64,000 nucleotides of DNA from Basidiobolus meristosporus CBS 931.73 (GCA_002104905.1 MCFE01000153.1:1-64000), one strand, 5' to 3'. Shown: positions 12,301 to 23,351, numbered from the stretch's first letter. Numbers and translations: made by a program. Notes: generated by a model not told the origin, from the sequence alone.

Positions 12301-13490
12301 AAAGTTCTGACGCTGGACAGAATCCGTCAAGTAGAGGTTCTAGAGAAGATCAACATGGTTTTAATTTTACAAGGTGGGCCGATTTGATTCACCGTCCTGG
12401 TAAATTCGAGTTTTGTGTGTTATTAACATACTCTCTTTATTAGATAAACTTTTGCTGACCTACTCCACTGATGTGCTTGATGTGCCCGAGTCGTCCGTTA
12501 ATCGCCATGGACAAAAGCTTGCTTCCCATGTTGGCTACTTCAATGTTGGGTATTGTCGAGACAAAAAGATGGTGGTTATTATGAAGCCCAAAGGATTGAA
12601 ATCGGTTTTCAAGGTTCTTGAACCGATTTCCTTGCACCTTAACCCGAAAGCGAAAGGGAAACTACTGTGCCAACGAAATGGGTTTGCCCTGAGACTATTC
12701 AAGGAGTTCTACATCGGAGCAGAATCGTATTCTGTACAGTTTCTAACCAAAAAGCTGTATGTTGTGTGCCACAGAGGCTTCGAAATCATCAATTTGGACG
12801 CACTTCATCTGAACAAAAGTAATCATTGCAAAGTCTATGCAACACATAACCGTACAAGATCCTAATTTGGTTGGATTCTAGGCATCCCCGACTTGAACGA
12901 TGACGCCCAATTTGGCTTCATTAATAAGCGAGAAACTTGCAAACCACTGGCAATGCTTCCACTGAGCAAGCAGGAATTTCTTCTATGCTACAATGGTAAG
13001 GTCAATTGTTTCCTGAGAGCAGCTTGGATCTTTTTTTAACTGTTTGCGATGAAAATAGAGTTCGCCTTCCATTTGGATAATCTTGGGCAGCGTACCCGAC
13101 CCAATTTGATAATTGAGTGGGAGGGACGACCAACCAATATTGGTAAGTTGACGGAAAGACCATCAAGCTTGATACCGATCGTGTTCTGAATTTTTTCTTA
13201 TTCTAGTGCTTTACAGCCATTTTGTGATTGCTTTTGATCCATCTTTTATGGAGATTCGTGACGCTGAGTCCGGGGAGCTCATCCAGATCATTAAAGGCTA
13301 CAATTTGCGATGCTTAAACCCTGGCACTCACAAAGATAGTGTCCACCTAGCGATGGAGCCTTTCCGCCAACATGAGCAGCATGTATTTAGACTTTTGTGG
13401 AACAATGCTGCAATCCCACGGTGTGATGAGCTTCAGTCAGACGACCCGTTGGTTCGAAAGTTCTCCGAGGAAGATGTTTCGGAATTTTAA
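9370..13490 (+). CDS. Rho guanine-nucleotide exchange factor with DEP, DH, PH and CNH domains (Rom1/2 or Rgf type)
   Basis: This protein exchanges GDP for GTP on Rho1-type GTPases at the plasma membrane, upstream of cell-wall-integrity signalling and glucan synthesis. Fourteen exons with fully closing phases: 9370-9985, 10037-10182, 10259-10546, 10605-10688, 10747-10887, 10950-11243, 11312-11581, 11644-11808, 11865-12153, 12215-12373, 12444-12818, 12882-12995, 13059-13142 and 13207-13490, giving 1102 residues. Domains: a disordered Tyr/Pro/Ser-rich N-terminus (1 to about 225); DEP (about 235-305, LIGQLLQDHGVFHHV); DH (about 395-600, RQIAIFEIIYTEDEYLRDL, then PLESFLSRPNSRIARYPLLL); PH (about 625-735, GTYTLIASSLAERKQWI); CNH/citron domain (about 765-1060). 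This order matches yeast Rom2 and fission-yeast Rgf proteins. The first in-frame ATG is at 9370, after an in-frame stop at 9259. An upstream exon cannot be excluded. Confidence 0.92.
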
Positions 13491-13864
13491 GCCAGAGGCG
13501 CGCCCGCGCCCCGCCACCATACACCTTAACCTAAAGCCCTCTATCAACTGTCCTTGATCCACTGTAAATTTTTTCGTCTGCAGTATATATATTGTATTCT
13601 CTTGGTTCAGCTTTTCCCTGGTTGGATTGGAATTGATTGGATAGTTGCTCACACTTCTTGGATATTTCAAAATATATGCAACATGAAGCTGAGTATCTCT
13701 TGCCGCTACTAACGTGCCTTTTATGGCGACCTTTACGCGAGGCACAACGCACTAGAAACCGAAAAAATAAAGATGTTACAAGTACCATCTCCGGTCCCAG
13801 CCTAGTGGATGAACTGAATAGCGCAGTCCGACGGAGACAAGAGTCGCCCATTAGAGATCTAGTT
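13491..13864. other. Convergent 3' region between RhoGEF and carrier genes
   Basis: The RhoGEF (plus) and the carrier (minus) end facing each other. This 374-base gap holds their 3' untranslated regions. Open frames here are short and run through the 3' ends of both genes. No separate gene is supported. Confidence 0.5.
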
Positions 13865-15376
13865 TTATTCTATCTTTTTCTCGATGTACTTCAAAATTCT
13901 GGCGGTTTCTCCGAAGATAAAGAATGTGATGGCCGAACCCGGGGCGGCTTTGAGTAGTCCAGGCAAGAGGCCTTTGTACAGCCCCAGAAAGCCTTCGGTG
14001 TACAGAATCTGGCGGATGCATGCCAACACGCCTCCGTTGTATTGAGGTATTGTGTCGATGATATACTTCGTACGATTAGGCCCTTGAATCTGGAGTTCGT
14101 GTGAGTGTGGGCGTGGATGGATCATTTATGCAACTGCATATCATGGACTGCCTACCTGTAATCTCTTTCGGACCAGATCGAATGGAAATACTCCCGTCTT
14201 ACTAATGACCCCTGCTAAACCTCCGCACAGAAAATCTTCTCCACTCTCTATCTGTTGGATCAGTCTTGAGCGCTCTTTTAACGCTTGAAATTGCCGTTTT
14301 AGAAGGTCGTAGCTGCCGAACATAAGCCCCATGTAGGGCATGATCTGGATGATCGCCGACCACATTCCACGATAAAACCCGGGTAGTCCCTCACTTCTGT
14401 ATATCTGCGAGAATGCCCCAGTAAAGCTAGTGTAGATCTGTCGGATGGTCACGTGATGAGCGACGATGGTCGAGGAGGCGAGTTACGTCCAGGTTAGGCC
14501 TACCTTGTTGCCGCCTTGTGCAGCAAACCTGGTTCGCATTAAATCTAAAGGATATGTCCCTATAGTTGCCACCACCCCAGCAGTTGCTCCCGCAAAAAAT
14601 GTATGAGAAGCTCTGGGAATGTGGATTGGTGAGTTTTCGTTCTAGGGATGGAAATTGGGATCAGGATCCATCGGCTAGTGAACGATATACTTCATACATA
14701 TATATATATATATATATAGATGGCTGATCCGAAGCTTACCAAATTTGACAGAATCTGCTCCACGCCTTTATAAGTCAAGAACTGAAGTGCACCATATGTA
14801 AGATACAGATACTCGGCTGCTAGATTCCCTTTCCAAAATCCCTAAATTAAACAGGAACTTAATTGAATCCAACATGGCTGCCCAAATCCCTGAGCGTAGT
14901 CAGAGCAACACTTACAAATATTCCCTCCTCCGCCATGATGGTTCTAAAAGTTTGTGACATGCTGGTATACTTTGAGCGGCTAGAGCCATACCCAGGCTCA
15001 CGGCGGTTTGCCTCTGGTTTGGAAAACACTCGAAAGCGTTTGTGAGAATCCAACTGCAACAGAGAAGTAACCGTCAATAAATCGACAACAACAATAAATA
15101 TCCCAGGCCGCGGTGGAAAATTACTTGTAGTCGAATCTTGATCACGTCAAGTGGAGCTATTATGAGTCTAAAGACGGTTCAGACGATGAGTATTCATTCG
15201 CGACGGAGAAGGGTCTGGCCAGCTTGTCCGTGGAAGAGAGAAGGAAGCTCCTCCATTCCAGGTAGACACCTGTGCCTCGAAGAAAGAAGGACTCACCGAG
15301 AGATCAGGCCCGCATTAGCTCCGCAAATCCCGCTTTGTATTGGGGTCAGATTACTCTCTGCTTGTCTACTTGACAT
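13865..15376 (-). CDS. TPC1: Mitochondrial carrier, thiamine-pyrophosphate carrier (TPC1) type
   Basis: A six-helix inner-membrane transporter, probably moving thiamine pyrophosphate into mitochondria. Seven exons on the minus strand, all phases closing: 15376-15297, 15167-15125, 15053-14916, 14841-14740, 14641-14504, 14437-14156 and 14089-13865, giving 335 residues. Each of the three repeats carries the carrier signature P-x-D-x-x-K/R: PLDVIKIRLQ (32-41), PLDLMRTRF (152-160) and PFDLVRKRLQ (252-261). TPC1-like features are SGICGANAGLISR before the first signature, PYMGLMFGSYDLLK in the second half, and PFDLVRKRLQ followed by IQGPNRTKYI and a YNG motif. The ATG at 15374-15376 opens exon 1 and was too short to see as an open frame alone. 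An intron carries a TA microsatellite. The transport specificity is inferred from sequence resemblance only. Confidence 0.87.
14699..14718. repeat. TA dinucleotide microsatellite inside a carrier intron
   Basis: About ten TA units lie in the intron between the fourth and fifth exons of the carrier gene. They are probably neutral and length-variable between strains. Confidence 0.9.
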
Positions 15377-16055
15377 TCCGAAGGAAATTCCAAATGCAAC
15401 GTTCCAAGTGATGCGATGTTACCCCGAGTGAGTAGGCCACCGCAAGCGTATGGTACTGTGATAATGCTAAGGGTAAAACTCTCTCGGTCTTACGCCAGTT
15501 GAAAAATGGATATTGTCAGCCACCAACAGAAGTGTTTCGTCTCCACTGAAGTTGTTCAATGTGGGAAGAGTATTTATAGCCAAGATGATTATTCGGAGGG
15601 GAAAATGAGGTGTTAAATATTGGAAATCAATGGTAATTTGAAATTGAATTCAAAAAATCCACCCTGGGATAAAAAACTCATCGTAATAGTGGGTGGCAAC
15701 CGCTTATGGTGGTGCCCTGCCTGGTAATAATTCTTCCAGTTCAACTGTCAATTTCCTCTTCCCACTCCGCCAGGCCCGCTTGAGAAAGCATTTGTGCGGT
15801 TGCTGGAATACCTTGTGACTAGGCTTTAAAATATCCCTTTCTACTGGGCAACCGACCGCTGCACTTTCTATTGCCAGCGGCTACATGAAAGCCAAATGCT
15901 TACCGAGAGAGGCGAGCCACATGGCTTCATTGGTGTATGGGTATAGAGAATAGCAATCACTGGAGCTCATACCAAGAACGGTCAAGGAAAACTTCGTTCT
16001 GGAATCTGAGACTCAGCCGGGTCATGAAAGCTCCTTGGTTCAATCAAGCATCCTC

Positions 16056-16073
16056 CACACACACACACACACA
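16056..16073. repeat. CA dinucleotide microsatellite
   Basis: Nine CA units, uninterrupted, in intergenic DNA. Confidence 0.9.
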
Positions 16074-16094
16074 GAAAGTATCCCAGTCAACTAG

Positions 16095-16364
16095 TTACGC
16101 CACAGCTTAAGGAGAACAGTGTAGTATCCCTGCTTGAGTGACTATATGGGTTCTGGCCAACGTACCAAAGCCGATGTGTTTCATATCGTCATCTTTGATA
16201 GACTCAAATGTGCGCGAGACACCACAGGTTGTCACACCAACTAGTGCAGCGTAACACTTCTCATCTGCCAATACGTAATATCCGACATGAGATTGAAGGA
16301 TTCTCAAGTTACGCTTACGGACGGATACAGTACCATCGGTCGATCGAAAGACCAATCGAGTCAT
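16095..16364 (-). CDS. Possible very small spliced gene, unrecognised
   Basis: The minus strand is open for 85 codons (16364-16107) from an ATG. If a 54-nt GTAAGC...GCAG segment and a GTACGT...TTAAG segment are removed as introns, the phases close and give a protein of only about 50 residues containing CYAALVGVTTCGVSRTFES. I recognise no family. It is divergent to the ABC1 kinase with about 370 bases between. It could equally be chance. Low confidence. Confidence 0.22.
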
Positions 16365-16733
16365 CCACCAGATGGTGATTGCGAGTACAATTTATGCCCG
16401 CAGCAATGTGGTTCAGAAAGCAAAGCATGAGGATCAGACTATCCCTAGCATTGTCACATACTTTCGCACTGGTATAAATATCATTTCAGTAAAGAAATAA
16501 ACGGAAATTGTGCATATTCTGCTTACACGTACAATCGCGATTTTCCACCAGGAACATCGGGCTAGTGATTAAAGCCCCCCTGACTGTTTCTTTGTTTGTC
16601 ACCAGTTTTGTTGTTTCCGTAGTGTTCAGTGCATTCCCACCAAGAAGCACACCTCCGGTCAGCCTCGTTCCTCAGCGTTTCCCAACCGTTCAGCACAAGT
16701 GCTCGCCTAATTGTTTCCCACCTTCTACTCTCC

Positions 16734-18536
16734 ATGGCCTTCCTTAGAAAGCTTGCGAAGCCCTCAGCATTTCTGGTTGGCACCGGGGCCTCGCTGTATT
16801 TTTTTGACAGTCAATTCAACTCCAAAACGTTCCAACGAAATATGCGAACGTTGTGGGCTGGCGGTATGATCATCGCCGATTACAAGCTCAATTTCCGACC
16901 TGATAAAGCGCTAGAGATTGATGCTCTCCACACTCGCGTGGCTAAGCGGATCTTAACCGTCTGCCAAAAGAATGGGTAATGGAAGTTTTTCCCTGCTGAA
17001 GAATTGTGCTTTTTGACTAACCCATCTTCCCGCTATCTCCAGTGGTCTGTATATCAAGTTCGGCCAAGTTATTGCTACACAGGCAGCGGTACTGCCTCCT
17101 CAGTACAATCGTACGTTTAAGGTGCTCTATGATGATGCTCCTAGCGTGCCCTACGAAGATGTGGTTCATATATTCCAGGAAGATTTCGGTTGTCATCCAG
17201 ACGATATGTTTGTAGAATTTGAACGCAAAGCCTTTGCCTCAGCCTCCATTGCCCAGGTTCATCGCGCCAGATTGAGGGATGGGACGCTCGTTGCCGTCAA
17301 GGTCCAGAAACCCTATATACGAGATCAGCTGGATTGGGATTTGAGAGCATACAAGGCGGTGTGTTGGCTTTTCGAGAAAGCATTCGATCTGCCAGTGTAC
17401 TGGTCGACAGAGTACACGGAGAAGCACCTACGCCAGGAGGTCGACTTCATCAACGAGGGGCACAATGCCGAAAAAGCAGCCGAGAACCTGGCCACTGACT
17501 CCAATCTGTCGAGCCAGGTGTACATTCCCAAAGTCTTTTGGAAACAGACATCCTCCCGAATTCTCACCGCCGAATGGATCGATGGCATACCATTATCGGA
17601 AACGGACAAGGTAGAGCAGTGCGGGTTCTCAACCAAGGCCATCCTAGAGACCGTCATAGGCATCTTCGCGCACCAGATATTCATGTCAGGGTTTGTACAT
17701 TGTTGGTGTCTATCCATGGTAGCCGTTTTCATACCAGCATTCACTGACCTATCCCGATTCCAGGTGACCCGCATCCAGGCAACATCCTGATTCGCAAGCA
17801 TCCCACTTCCAACAAGCCTCAAGTGGTTCTTCTGGATCACGGGCTTTACGTGACAGAGTCTGACCAGTTCAGAGCGGACTACTGCCGCCTCTGGAAATCA
17901 CTATTCTTGATGGATTCCAAGGCTTTGGAGAAGATTTGCCACGGGTGGGGCATTCGAGATGTCAACATGTTTGCGTCGGCCACCCTCCTTCGACCGTACA
18001 ACGGGAAGCAGGCGGTCCATATGACAGCCAAGCCCACAACCCGGGACGTTTATGAGATGCAGCTCCAGCTTAAGGAGCGGGCCAAGGAGTTTCTGTCTAA
18101 CACCGAGCTGATTCCTCGGGAGCTGATCTTCATTGGACGGAATATGAACATCGTGAGAGCCAACAACAAGGTGTTTGGCTCCCCGGTTAATCGCATCAAC
18201 ATGATGGCGAACTATGCGGTCAAGGGCCTTGGAGCTGACTGGTCTCAATGGTATGGCGAGGATGGCTTGATGCGTGATCCCCATGCCAGCACTGCTCGGA
18301 TTTGGTACAGGCATTTGGTGACCGCTATTCGTGGGCGTGTGTCGTATTGGACATTCCAGTTGGCGCTGCTTGCCATCTCAGCAACATACTATGCGAGCCA
18401 ACTATGGCGTACCATCAACAAGGCAATCTTTGGCAGGGATACGGGGTCGTTCGAGGATGTGTTGGATAACCAGGTGAGAGCCGCTGTGGCGAACGAGTTC
18501 GGTGTGGTGCTGGACGAGAACGCATTCGATGCATAA
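16734..18536 (+). CDS. ABC1/ADCK/UbiB-family atypical kinase, Mcp2-like, mitochondrial
   Basis: Members of this family sit in or on the mitochondrial inner membrane and influence coenzyme Q and lipid homeostasis. The yeast relative is Mcp2 (also called Cqd2) and the animal relatives are ADCK1/5. Three exons, phases closing: 16734-16975, 17043-17701 and 17764-18536, giving 557 residues. Family motifs are present: K-x-G-Q (KFGQ, 86-89) followed by QAAVLPPQY; the Ala-rich loop in AFASASIAQVHRA (from 144); the ATP-binding Lys in VAVKVQKP (K167); the catalytic HCDPHPGN (300-307), with its Cys codon split across the second intron; and LLDHGL in place of DFG (D325). A hydrophobic N-terminus (PSAFLVGTGASLYFF) and a C-terminal hydrophobic stretch (YWTFQLALLAISATYYA) suggest targeting or anchoring. 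Closer to Mcp2/ADCK1 than to Coq8. Confidence 0.88.
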
Positions 18537-19015
18537 GCGAGGGTAAGTTCAGCTTGGATCCATTCATTGATCATGGTGTTCGCGCCACAACTTCAACGAA
18601 ACCACCGCGGGCGGAGTGGCCCCCCTCGTAACGGCGATCCGTGTACCCAAAAGCTCCGTTCATTCCATGCAGAATGTGATCTCCCTGTCAATGACCATTG
18701 TATTTTCTCGTCTAGTCGGTAACCCGGCAGCGCACGTCAGTTACATAAACACATCGAACTTGAGATTTCCAAGTCACACTCCATGATGCACATTTCGTCA
18801 TCGGTCTGCGGAACCATCCGCTCGATCCAATGGACTGCGATCCGGGGATCGGCCATGGTGAGATCTCGAGATCAAATTTGTCCATGAAAAAAATGCAAAG
18901 ATCCAGGGGGAGGAGGGGTCGAGGGAAACAACCTGGGTCACAGCATATAGTCTAGGGATCTTGACTTCTAGCGGTCCCTCTTTCTTTTGCTCTACACGTA
19001 GACGTTGAACTCACC
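18537..19015. other. Intergenic, probable eL33 promoter
   Basis: There is no gene. The last part before the eL33 start is pyrimidine-rich (TCCCTCTTTCTTTTGCTCT at about 18975), which is common upstream of fungal ribosomal-protein genes. No specific factor site is claimed. Confidence 0.4.
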
Positions 19016-19549
19016 ATGAGCCAACCAGTTCGGTTAGTAGGATTCACCGTTTCAGCAGCGATGGTGGTCAGGGGCGGCAAGCGTTCATGGAGAAGGGCTG
19101 CGATGTCGAACCCGAATTGAAGGATCGTTCCGTCGGATGCATCCATCCATCCATCATGATGTGTTACCCATAGACGCCCCCTTGGCCATCTCGTCAGCTC
19201 CGTCGCCCTACCTTGAATTCTAACCCTCTTTTGTGTAATTAGTCTTTATTCCAAGGGTCGTGTTCTAGGCTTCAAGCGTGCCAAGCGCAACCAAAGAACC
19301 AACACTTCTCTCGTTCAGCTTGAGAACGTCGCTACCAAGGAAGACACCCAATTCTACCTTGGTAAACGTGTCGCTTACGTCTACCGCGCCAAGCGTGAGA
19401 TCAACGGCTCCAAGGTCCGCGTTATCTGGGGCAGAGTCACCCGTCCCCACGGCAACTCCGGTGTCGTCAAGGCCAAGTTCCGTTCCAACTTGCCTCCCCA
19501 CAGCTTCGGCGCCAGTGTTCGTGTCATGATGTACCCATCCCGCGTCTAA
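19016..19549 (+). CDS. RPL33: 60S ribosomal protein eL33 (L35A/Rpl33)
   Basis: A structural protein of the large cytosolic ribosomal subunit. Two exons: 19016-19032 (17 nt, encoding MSQPV plus two bases of an Arg codon) and 19243-19549. The total is 107 residues, the usual length. The eL33 signature is unmistakable: [18 protein letters not shown], then [29 protein letters not shown] and a C-terminal [10 protein letters not shown]. The tiny first exon and a 210-nt intron, longer than its neighbours, follow the usual pattern of fungal ribosomal-protein genes with an early intron. The start was chosen because ATGAGCCAACCAGTTCG ends in a GTTAGT donor in the only phase that completes the conserved RLY. 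An AATAAA-like signal follows at about 19590. Confidence 0.95.
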
Positions 19550-20005
19550 TTTTGTATGTCAACGGATTTCAAGTGTTGCCTTGGCTTGAATAAAATGATT
19601 TCAATCTATTAGAAGCAATCACCTATCCCCCATATACCGTGGATTCGCTAGCCAACGATTTGCCATCTGGTGGACGTTTCGTCAGTGTGCGGAATGGATG
19701 TTTGGTTCGCAGCACGGCCAATGGCTCCTTCGAGTCCCGCTTATTCCTTGACTCGATCTCGATGCTAGTTGGTCCCCAAGGTCTCAATTTAGGACTTGCC
19801 TTGGTTCCAGTACGCAGTACCACCAATAGAATGGGCGCCAAGTAGATTGATGCTCATGCAGGTGTCGGGGTAATCTTGCCATTCTGTAGGCCAACTCAGC
19901 GCTAAGCGTGACGAGAGTTGGTTTCACTTGGGATGCATCTCTTGCCCAGGCTACGGACTCTTAAGAACGTTGGGGCTTCGGGTTTGTCTAGTCTAGTTCC
20001 GATTA
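19550..20005. other. Intergenic between eL33 and the acyltransferase
   Basis: This holds the eL33 3' end (GAATAAAATG near 19588) and the acyltransferase promoter. Short open frames on both strands overlap each other and show no recognisable domain. Confidence 0.4.
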
Positions 20006-21031
20006 ATGATGCTATTACACACCTTCGGTGCACTACTGCTTCCCTTGCTTCCGACGGTATTTCAGTACTGGTCACTACGCCATAAGAACGGAGCCCACCT
20101 ACGCAGAAACACCCTCCTGGGCTTAGTACTGCAGGCCTGGATATGCGTGGTCTATGCTCCCAACAAACCCACCGAGAACCTGATCCTCAAGGGCGGGAGT
20201 TTGTTTTTCGCCTTCAGGGTGTTGAGCTTGGGTGTGTTTACTCCGCTCTCAACCACGAAGGAGATAGGCATTCAGGAGTACTATCGGGTCATATTCACGT
20301 TGATTCCTGCCGCCGGAAAGAAGTCCCGCCATGGAGGGACATTTTTGCGCTATCTGGCGATCGTGCTCGCCCAATATCTCACCGCAAACATCATCCAGCT
20401 GTATTTCCGGTACAAGCCACCCCAGACTGAATTGCCCGTTCGCACGGTGCTGTCGCTGAGACAGCCCGAACTTGCCGTTCAGCATTATCTGTATGGCTGG
20501 CTTGTGTATCTGTACATGTCCATCTACTATTTCATCTTGGTTTATCCTTGGTGCTTCGTGACCGACGCCCACTACACCCCGATCTTCGACTCCCCGTTCA
20601 TCTCGAAAAGCCCGAAGGAGTTTTGGAACGTGAGGTGGAACAAAGTGTTCCACGAGAACTTCCGTAGCTGCGTCTTCGCCCCCATCAACCAAGCGTTCGT
20701 GGTGGAGCAGTTCAGCCCGTGGAGGAAGACTGCCGTGCGCATTCTCTCGGGATTTTTCACCTTCTTCATAAGCGCGGTGGTGCACGAGTTGCTGGTGGTG
20801 TTCGGGTCCAACTCACCCCCCACTATGGAGAACACCTTGTTCTTCCTGCTTCACGGGGTCGCGGTGAGCGTGCAGGTACTGCTGGAGAAGTTCATGGGTA
20901 AGGATTTCCTCCCCAACTACGTGGGCATCATTCTGTCGAATCTGTTTTTCATCTGGACCGCACCACTGTTCGTCAGCCCATTCATGCGGAATAAACTTAT
21001 CGATAAGTGTGCCCCACCCATGCTCTTCTAG
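20006..21031 (+). CDS. Membrane-bound O-acyltransferase, wax-synthase-like (MBOAT_2 type)
   Basis: A polytopic membrane acyltransferase, probably of the endoplasmic reticulum, expected to move an acyl group from acyl-CoA to a hydroxyl. The acceptor (sterol, fatty alcohol, glycerolipid or a secondary metabolite) cannot be read from sequence. It is a single exon of 341 residues starting at the first ATG. About eight hydrophobic segments are visible: roughly 5-24, 37-52, 64-80, 114-134, 160-185, 245-268, 277-296 and 304-324. The family block is SPKEFWNVRWNKVFHENFR (202-220), a variant of the SLxEFWGRRWH motif in which the usual His after RW is Asn. The invariant catalytic His is H260 in ISAVVHELLVVFG. 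The length is slightly short for the family, so a 5' exon could be missing. Third-position GC is higher than in the neighbouring genes. It converges with the SDR gene. Confidence 0.78.
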   Translation: MMLLHTFGALLLPLLPTVFQYWSLRHKNGAHLRRNTLLGLVLQAWICVVYAPNKPTENLILKGGSLFFAFRVLSLGVFTPLSTTKEIGIQEYYRVIFTLIPAAGKKSRHGGTFLRYLAIVLAQYLTANIIQLYFRYKPPQTELPVRTVLSLRQPELAVQHYLYGWLVYLYMSIYYFILVYPWCFVTDAHYTPIFDSPFISKSPKEFWNVRWNKVFHENFRSCVFAPINQAFVVEQFSPWRKTAVRILSGFFTFFISAVVHELLVVFGSNSPPTMENTLFFLLHGVAVSVQVLLEKFMGKDFLPNYVGIILSNLFFIWTAPLFVSPFMRNKLIDKCAPPMLF

Positions 21032-21362
21032 CCGGTGGTGGCCGCGCCAAAGCTCCTTTAATAAACATAATGAACAAATTCAATTGGCGAGATTGTGCGC
21101 CATCGTTCCTCAGGCATCAGGTGTGGAGGCAAGGATAAATCAAGCAGCGGAGTGCCTTGCTTGGCACGCGAAGTTGCGAAGTATAGGTGGGGCGTTGGGT
21201 GATGCTGATGGACAAGACTTGGGATCACACAACTTTATAACATGATTTCATGAAACAAATCCAAACTTTATTCTGGTGCTCTAGGTGCCCGGCCACGCTG
21301 CCATTGAAGCGCTTGCGCAGGCCAGCGGGGAGATTCCGCGGTCGGCGCGATTAAGCAGCCGG
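21032..21362. other. Convergent 3' region between acyltransferase and SDR
   Basis: The two 3' ends face each other across 331 bases. An AATAAA-type signal (TTTAATAAACATAATG at about 21057) follows the acyltransferase. No gene is supported. Confidence 0.5.
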
Positions 21363-22252
21363 TTAATGAGCGGTCCATCCGCAATCCATGGTTTGGGCAC
21401 TACCGGTGATCCCGGAGCCCGCCTCACTACACAAAAACATGACGTACTCCGCCACCTCGTGTGGCTCCAGAAGCCTTTTGATGGCGCACTCTCCGGCCAT
21501 CACCTTCTCTACCACCTGATCCTCGGGGATGCCGTGCACGAGTGCTTGCTCCACAATTTGCTTCTCGACTAAAGGTGTCTTGACATAGGATGGACATAGA
21601 CAGTTGCAGGTGACCCCATACTTACCACCTTCCAAAGCGGTGGTCTTCGTAAGTCCCAGTAGGCCATGCTTGGCTGTCACGTAGGCGGATTTATATGGAG
21701 ATGCAACCAGGGAGTGGATAGAGCCAACATTGATGATACGCCCCCACCGCTGCTCGTACATCTTTGGAAGGACTGCCTGGGTCAAAAGGAACGGGGCCGT
21801 CAACATGATTTCCTGGATGAGTCGCCATTTCTCCTCCGAGAATTTCTCGATGGGCGAGACGTGTTGTATGCCAGCGTTGTTCACCAGGACGTCCACCTAG
21901 GTGGCGGCCGAGAGTTGGCCAGGGTTAACCCGGGCGTGGAAAACTGTCAAGAATGAGGTTGACTAACCTTACTGAACTCCGCCAGGGCGACTTTGATGAG
22001 CTCCCGGGTGCTCTCGGCAAGACTCAGATCCGCCTTTACAAAAAGTGCCCTCCTTGGTTGCTCGGCCTGTTGGGAGACGCAGGTGGTGTTTAGCTCCGTG
22101 GCGAGAAGGTTTCCTTGGTCCACGGAGACATCGGAAATGACTACTGAGGCACCGGAAGCGAACAGCTTCCTTGCACATGCGGCACCGATGCCCGAGGCGG
22201 CCCCGGTGATCAAGGCCACCTTGCCGAGAAGTGGAAGCTGAGTAGTGTTCAT
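21363..22252 (-). CDS. Short-chain dehydrogenase, D-3-hydroxybutyrate dehydrogenase-like
   Basis: An NAD(H)-dependent oxidoreductase that probably interconverts 3-hydroxybutyrate and acetoacetate or a related hydroxy-acid. Two exons: 22252-21968 and 21896-21363, giving 272 residues with a 71-nt phase-0 intron. Classical SDR motifs: cofactor loop TGAASGIG (16-23), NNAG (101-104), and active-site Ser in NVGSIHSLVAS (S154) with Y167 and K171 in SAYVTAKHG. The block GRIINVGSIHSLVASPYKSAYVTAKHG resembles the bacterial-type 3-hydroxybutyrate dehydrogenase family more than other SDRs, as does the long C-terminal CPSYVKTPLVEKQI. No mitochondrial or peroxisomal targeting signal is obvious. Substrate is inferred and other hydroxy-acid SDRs remain possible. 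Confidence 0.85.
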
Positions 22253-23351
22253 GTTGGTGGAAAAGGGCGAGTTGACTGGTGGGTGTATGTCAAGGGTGAA
22301 TGGAATTTAACCATGTGTCAACGGAGGTCGTAGGACTGGTGGAATGGGTGCATCATCACAATTTGGTACGGGTCCCCCATTCCTTAGTTGGGCCGGATCC
22401 TTTCGAATGGGATGTTGTCACGGGTACCGACAATTTGCGTCATGCTCGAGTTGGCATCTCTAGAATGCCAGGATTTTGGGTGAGAAAGTGGTGTCGGTGC
22501 GAACCCAATATTAGCAGGTCATATGGTTAAGCCTAGGTATTCACCGGCGGTCCTTTTCTGTCTGGCCCCGCTGGCCATCATTCCCTTCGCCAAGGTTGAT
22601 TGTCAATGAAGGGCCAAGGCAAGTTGCCAGCTTGGCCCTAGTGTTGTTGATTCCCGACTGTCCTTGGGACTTTCACCAATATGGCATGGTCATCTTCTAG
22701 GATGTATAGAATCAGGCTCCAATAGACTCTGAAAATGCCCTAAACCCCTTTCCAAAAGTTTCACCCCTGATGAATATCAGATTTCTGATGGAATTATGTT
22801 GACATTATTCTGATTTTGGAGAAACTTTTCCGTAGGGCTGTTTTATTGCACTTTCCCAAGATACCCAACAGTAGTGTGCAAAGATGTCATGGAAAGCCAT
22901 GTATGGAATCACTTTGTTGCTACATCCGAGAGTCTGGATAATGCCATCAGTGATCTGGACATGCTGGAAGTGACTAGGAGAATTGGTGGACTGTAGTTTT
23001 TGTTCAATAACTTACGGAGTGCGTAAGTGCTACAATTTAGACCAACAGGTCTCAAAAAATCTGCATGCAAAGTGTGGAGGCTTTTGGATGACGTGCAACA
23101 TTTTCAACAAGATGTGAGATATCCAGAACATAAGGATTATCCAAGTAAATCACAACAAAAAGTATAGTTTGCATGTTAAGAACCAAAGGACCAAGTCAAT
23201 GTGCGTATTTAGGTGTAGGTATAAAATTTACAGGAGATGGTTCAGTTGCATCAGCTTAGTTGATACATGCATTGTGTTTCTACATGATCCACACTAGAAT
23301 ATCACAATAGTATATTCCTTGAATTTCTTTAGAGTACTCATACCTTGTCAT
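22253..23351. other. Intergenic transition to AT-rich DNA
   Basis: No gene is seen. The first 400 bases carry the SDR promoter. From about 22700 the sequence turns AT-rich. Between about 22975 and 23245 it has faint, patchy resemblance to the copia LTR described further right (AAGTAAATCACAACAA; a TATTTAGGTG end), possibly a very old LTR relic. Confidence 0.35.

Larger units (their letters stand above)
15377..16733. other. Region between carrier and ABC1 kinase
   Basis: This holds the 5' flank of the carrier (minus) and of the kinase (plus), a CA microsatellite and one doubtful small minus-strand gene listed separately. I see nothing else recognisable. Confidence 0.4.

Noticed and set aside
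19136-19175. C-box-like motif in the eL33 intron suggesting a snoRNA
   Set aside because: ATGATGT is not a proper C box and no paired D box or guide region could be shown.
20249-20785. 178-codon minus-strand open frame
   Set aside because: It lies entirely opposite the well-supported acyltransferase gene, with Arg/Glu/Gly/His-rich shadow composition and no domain.
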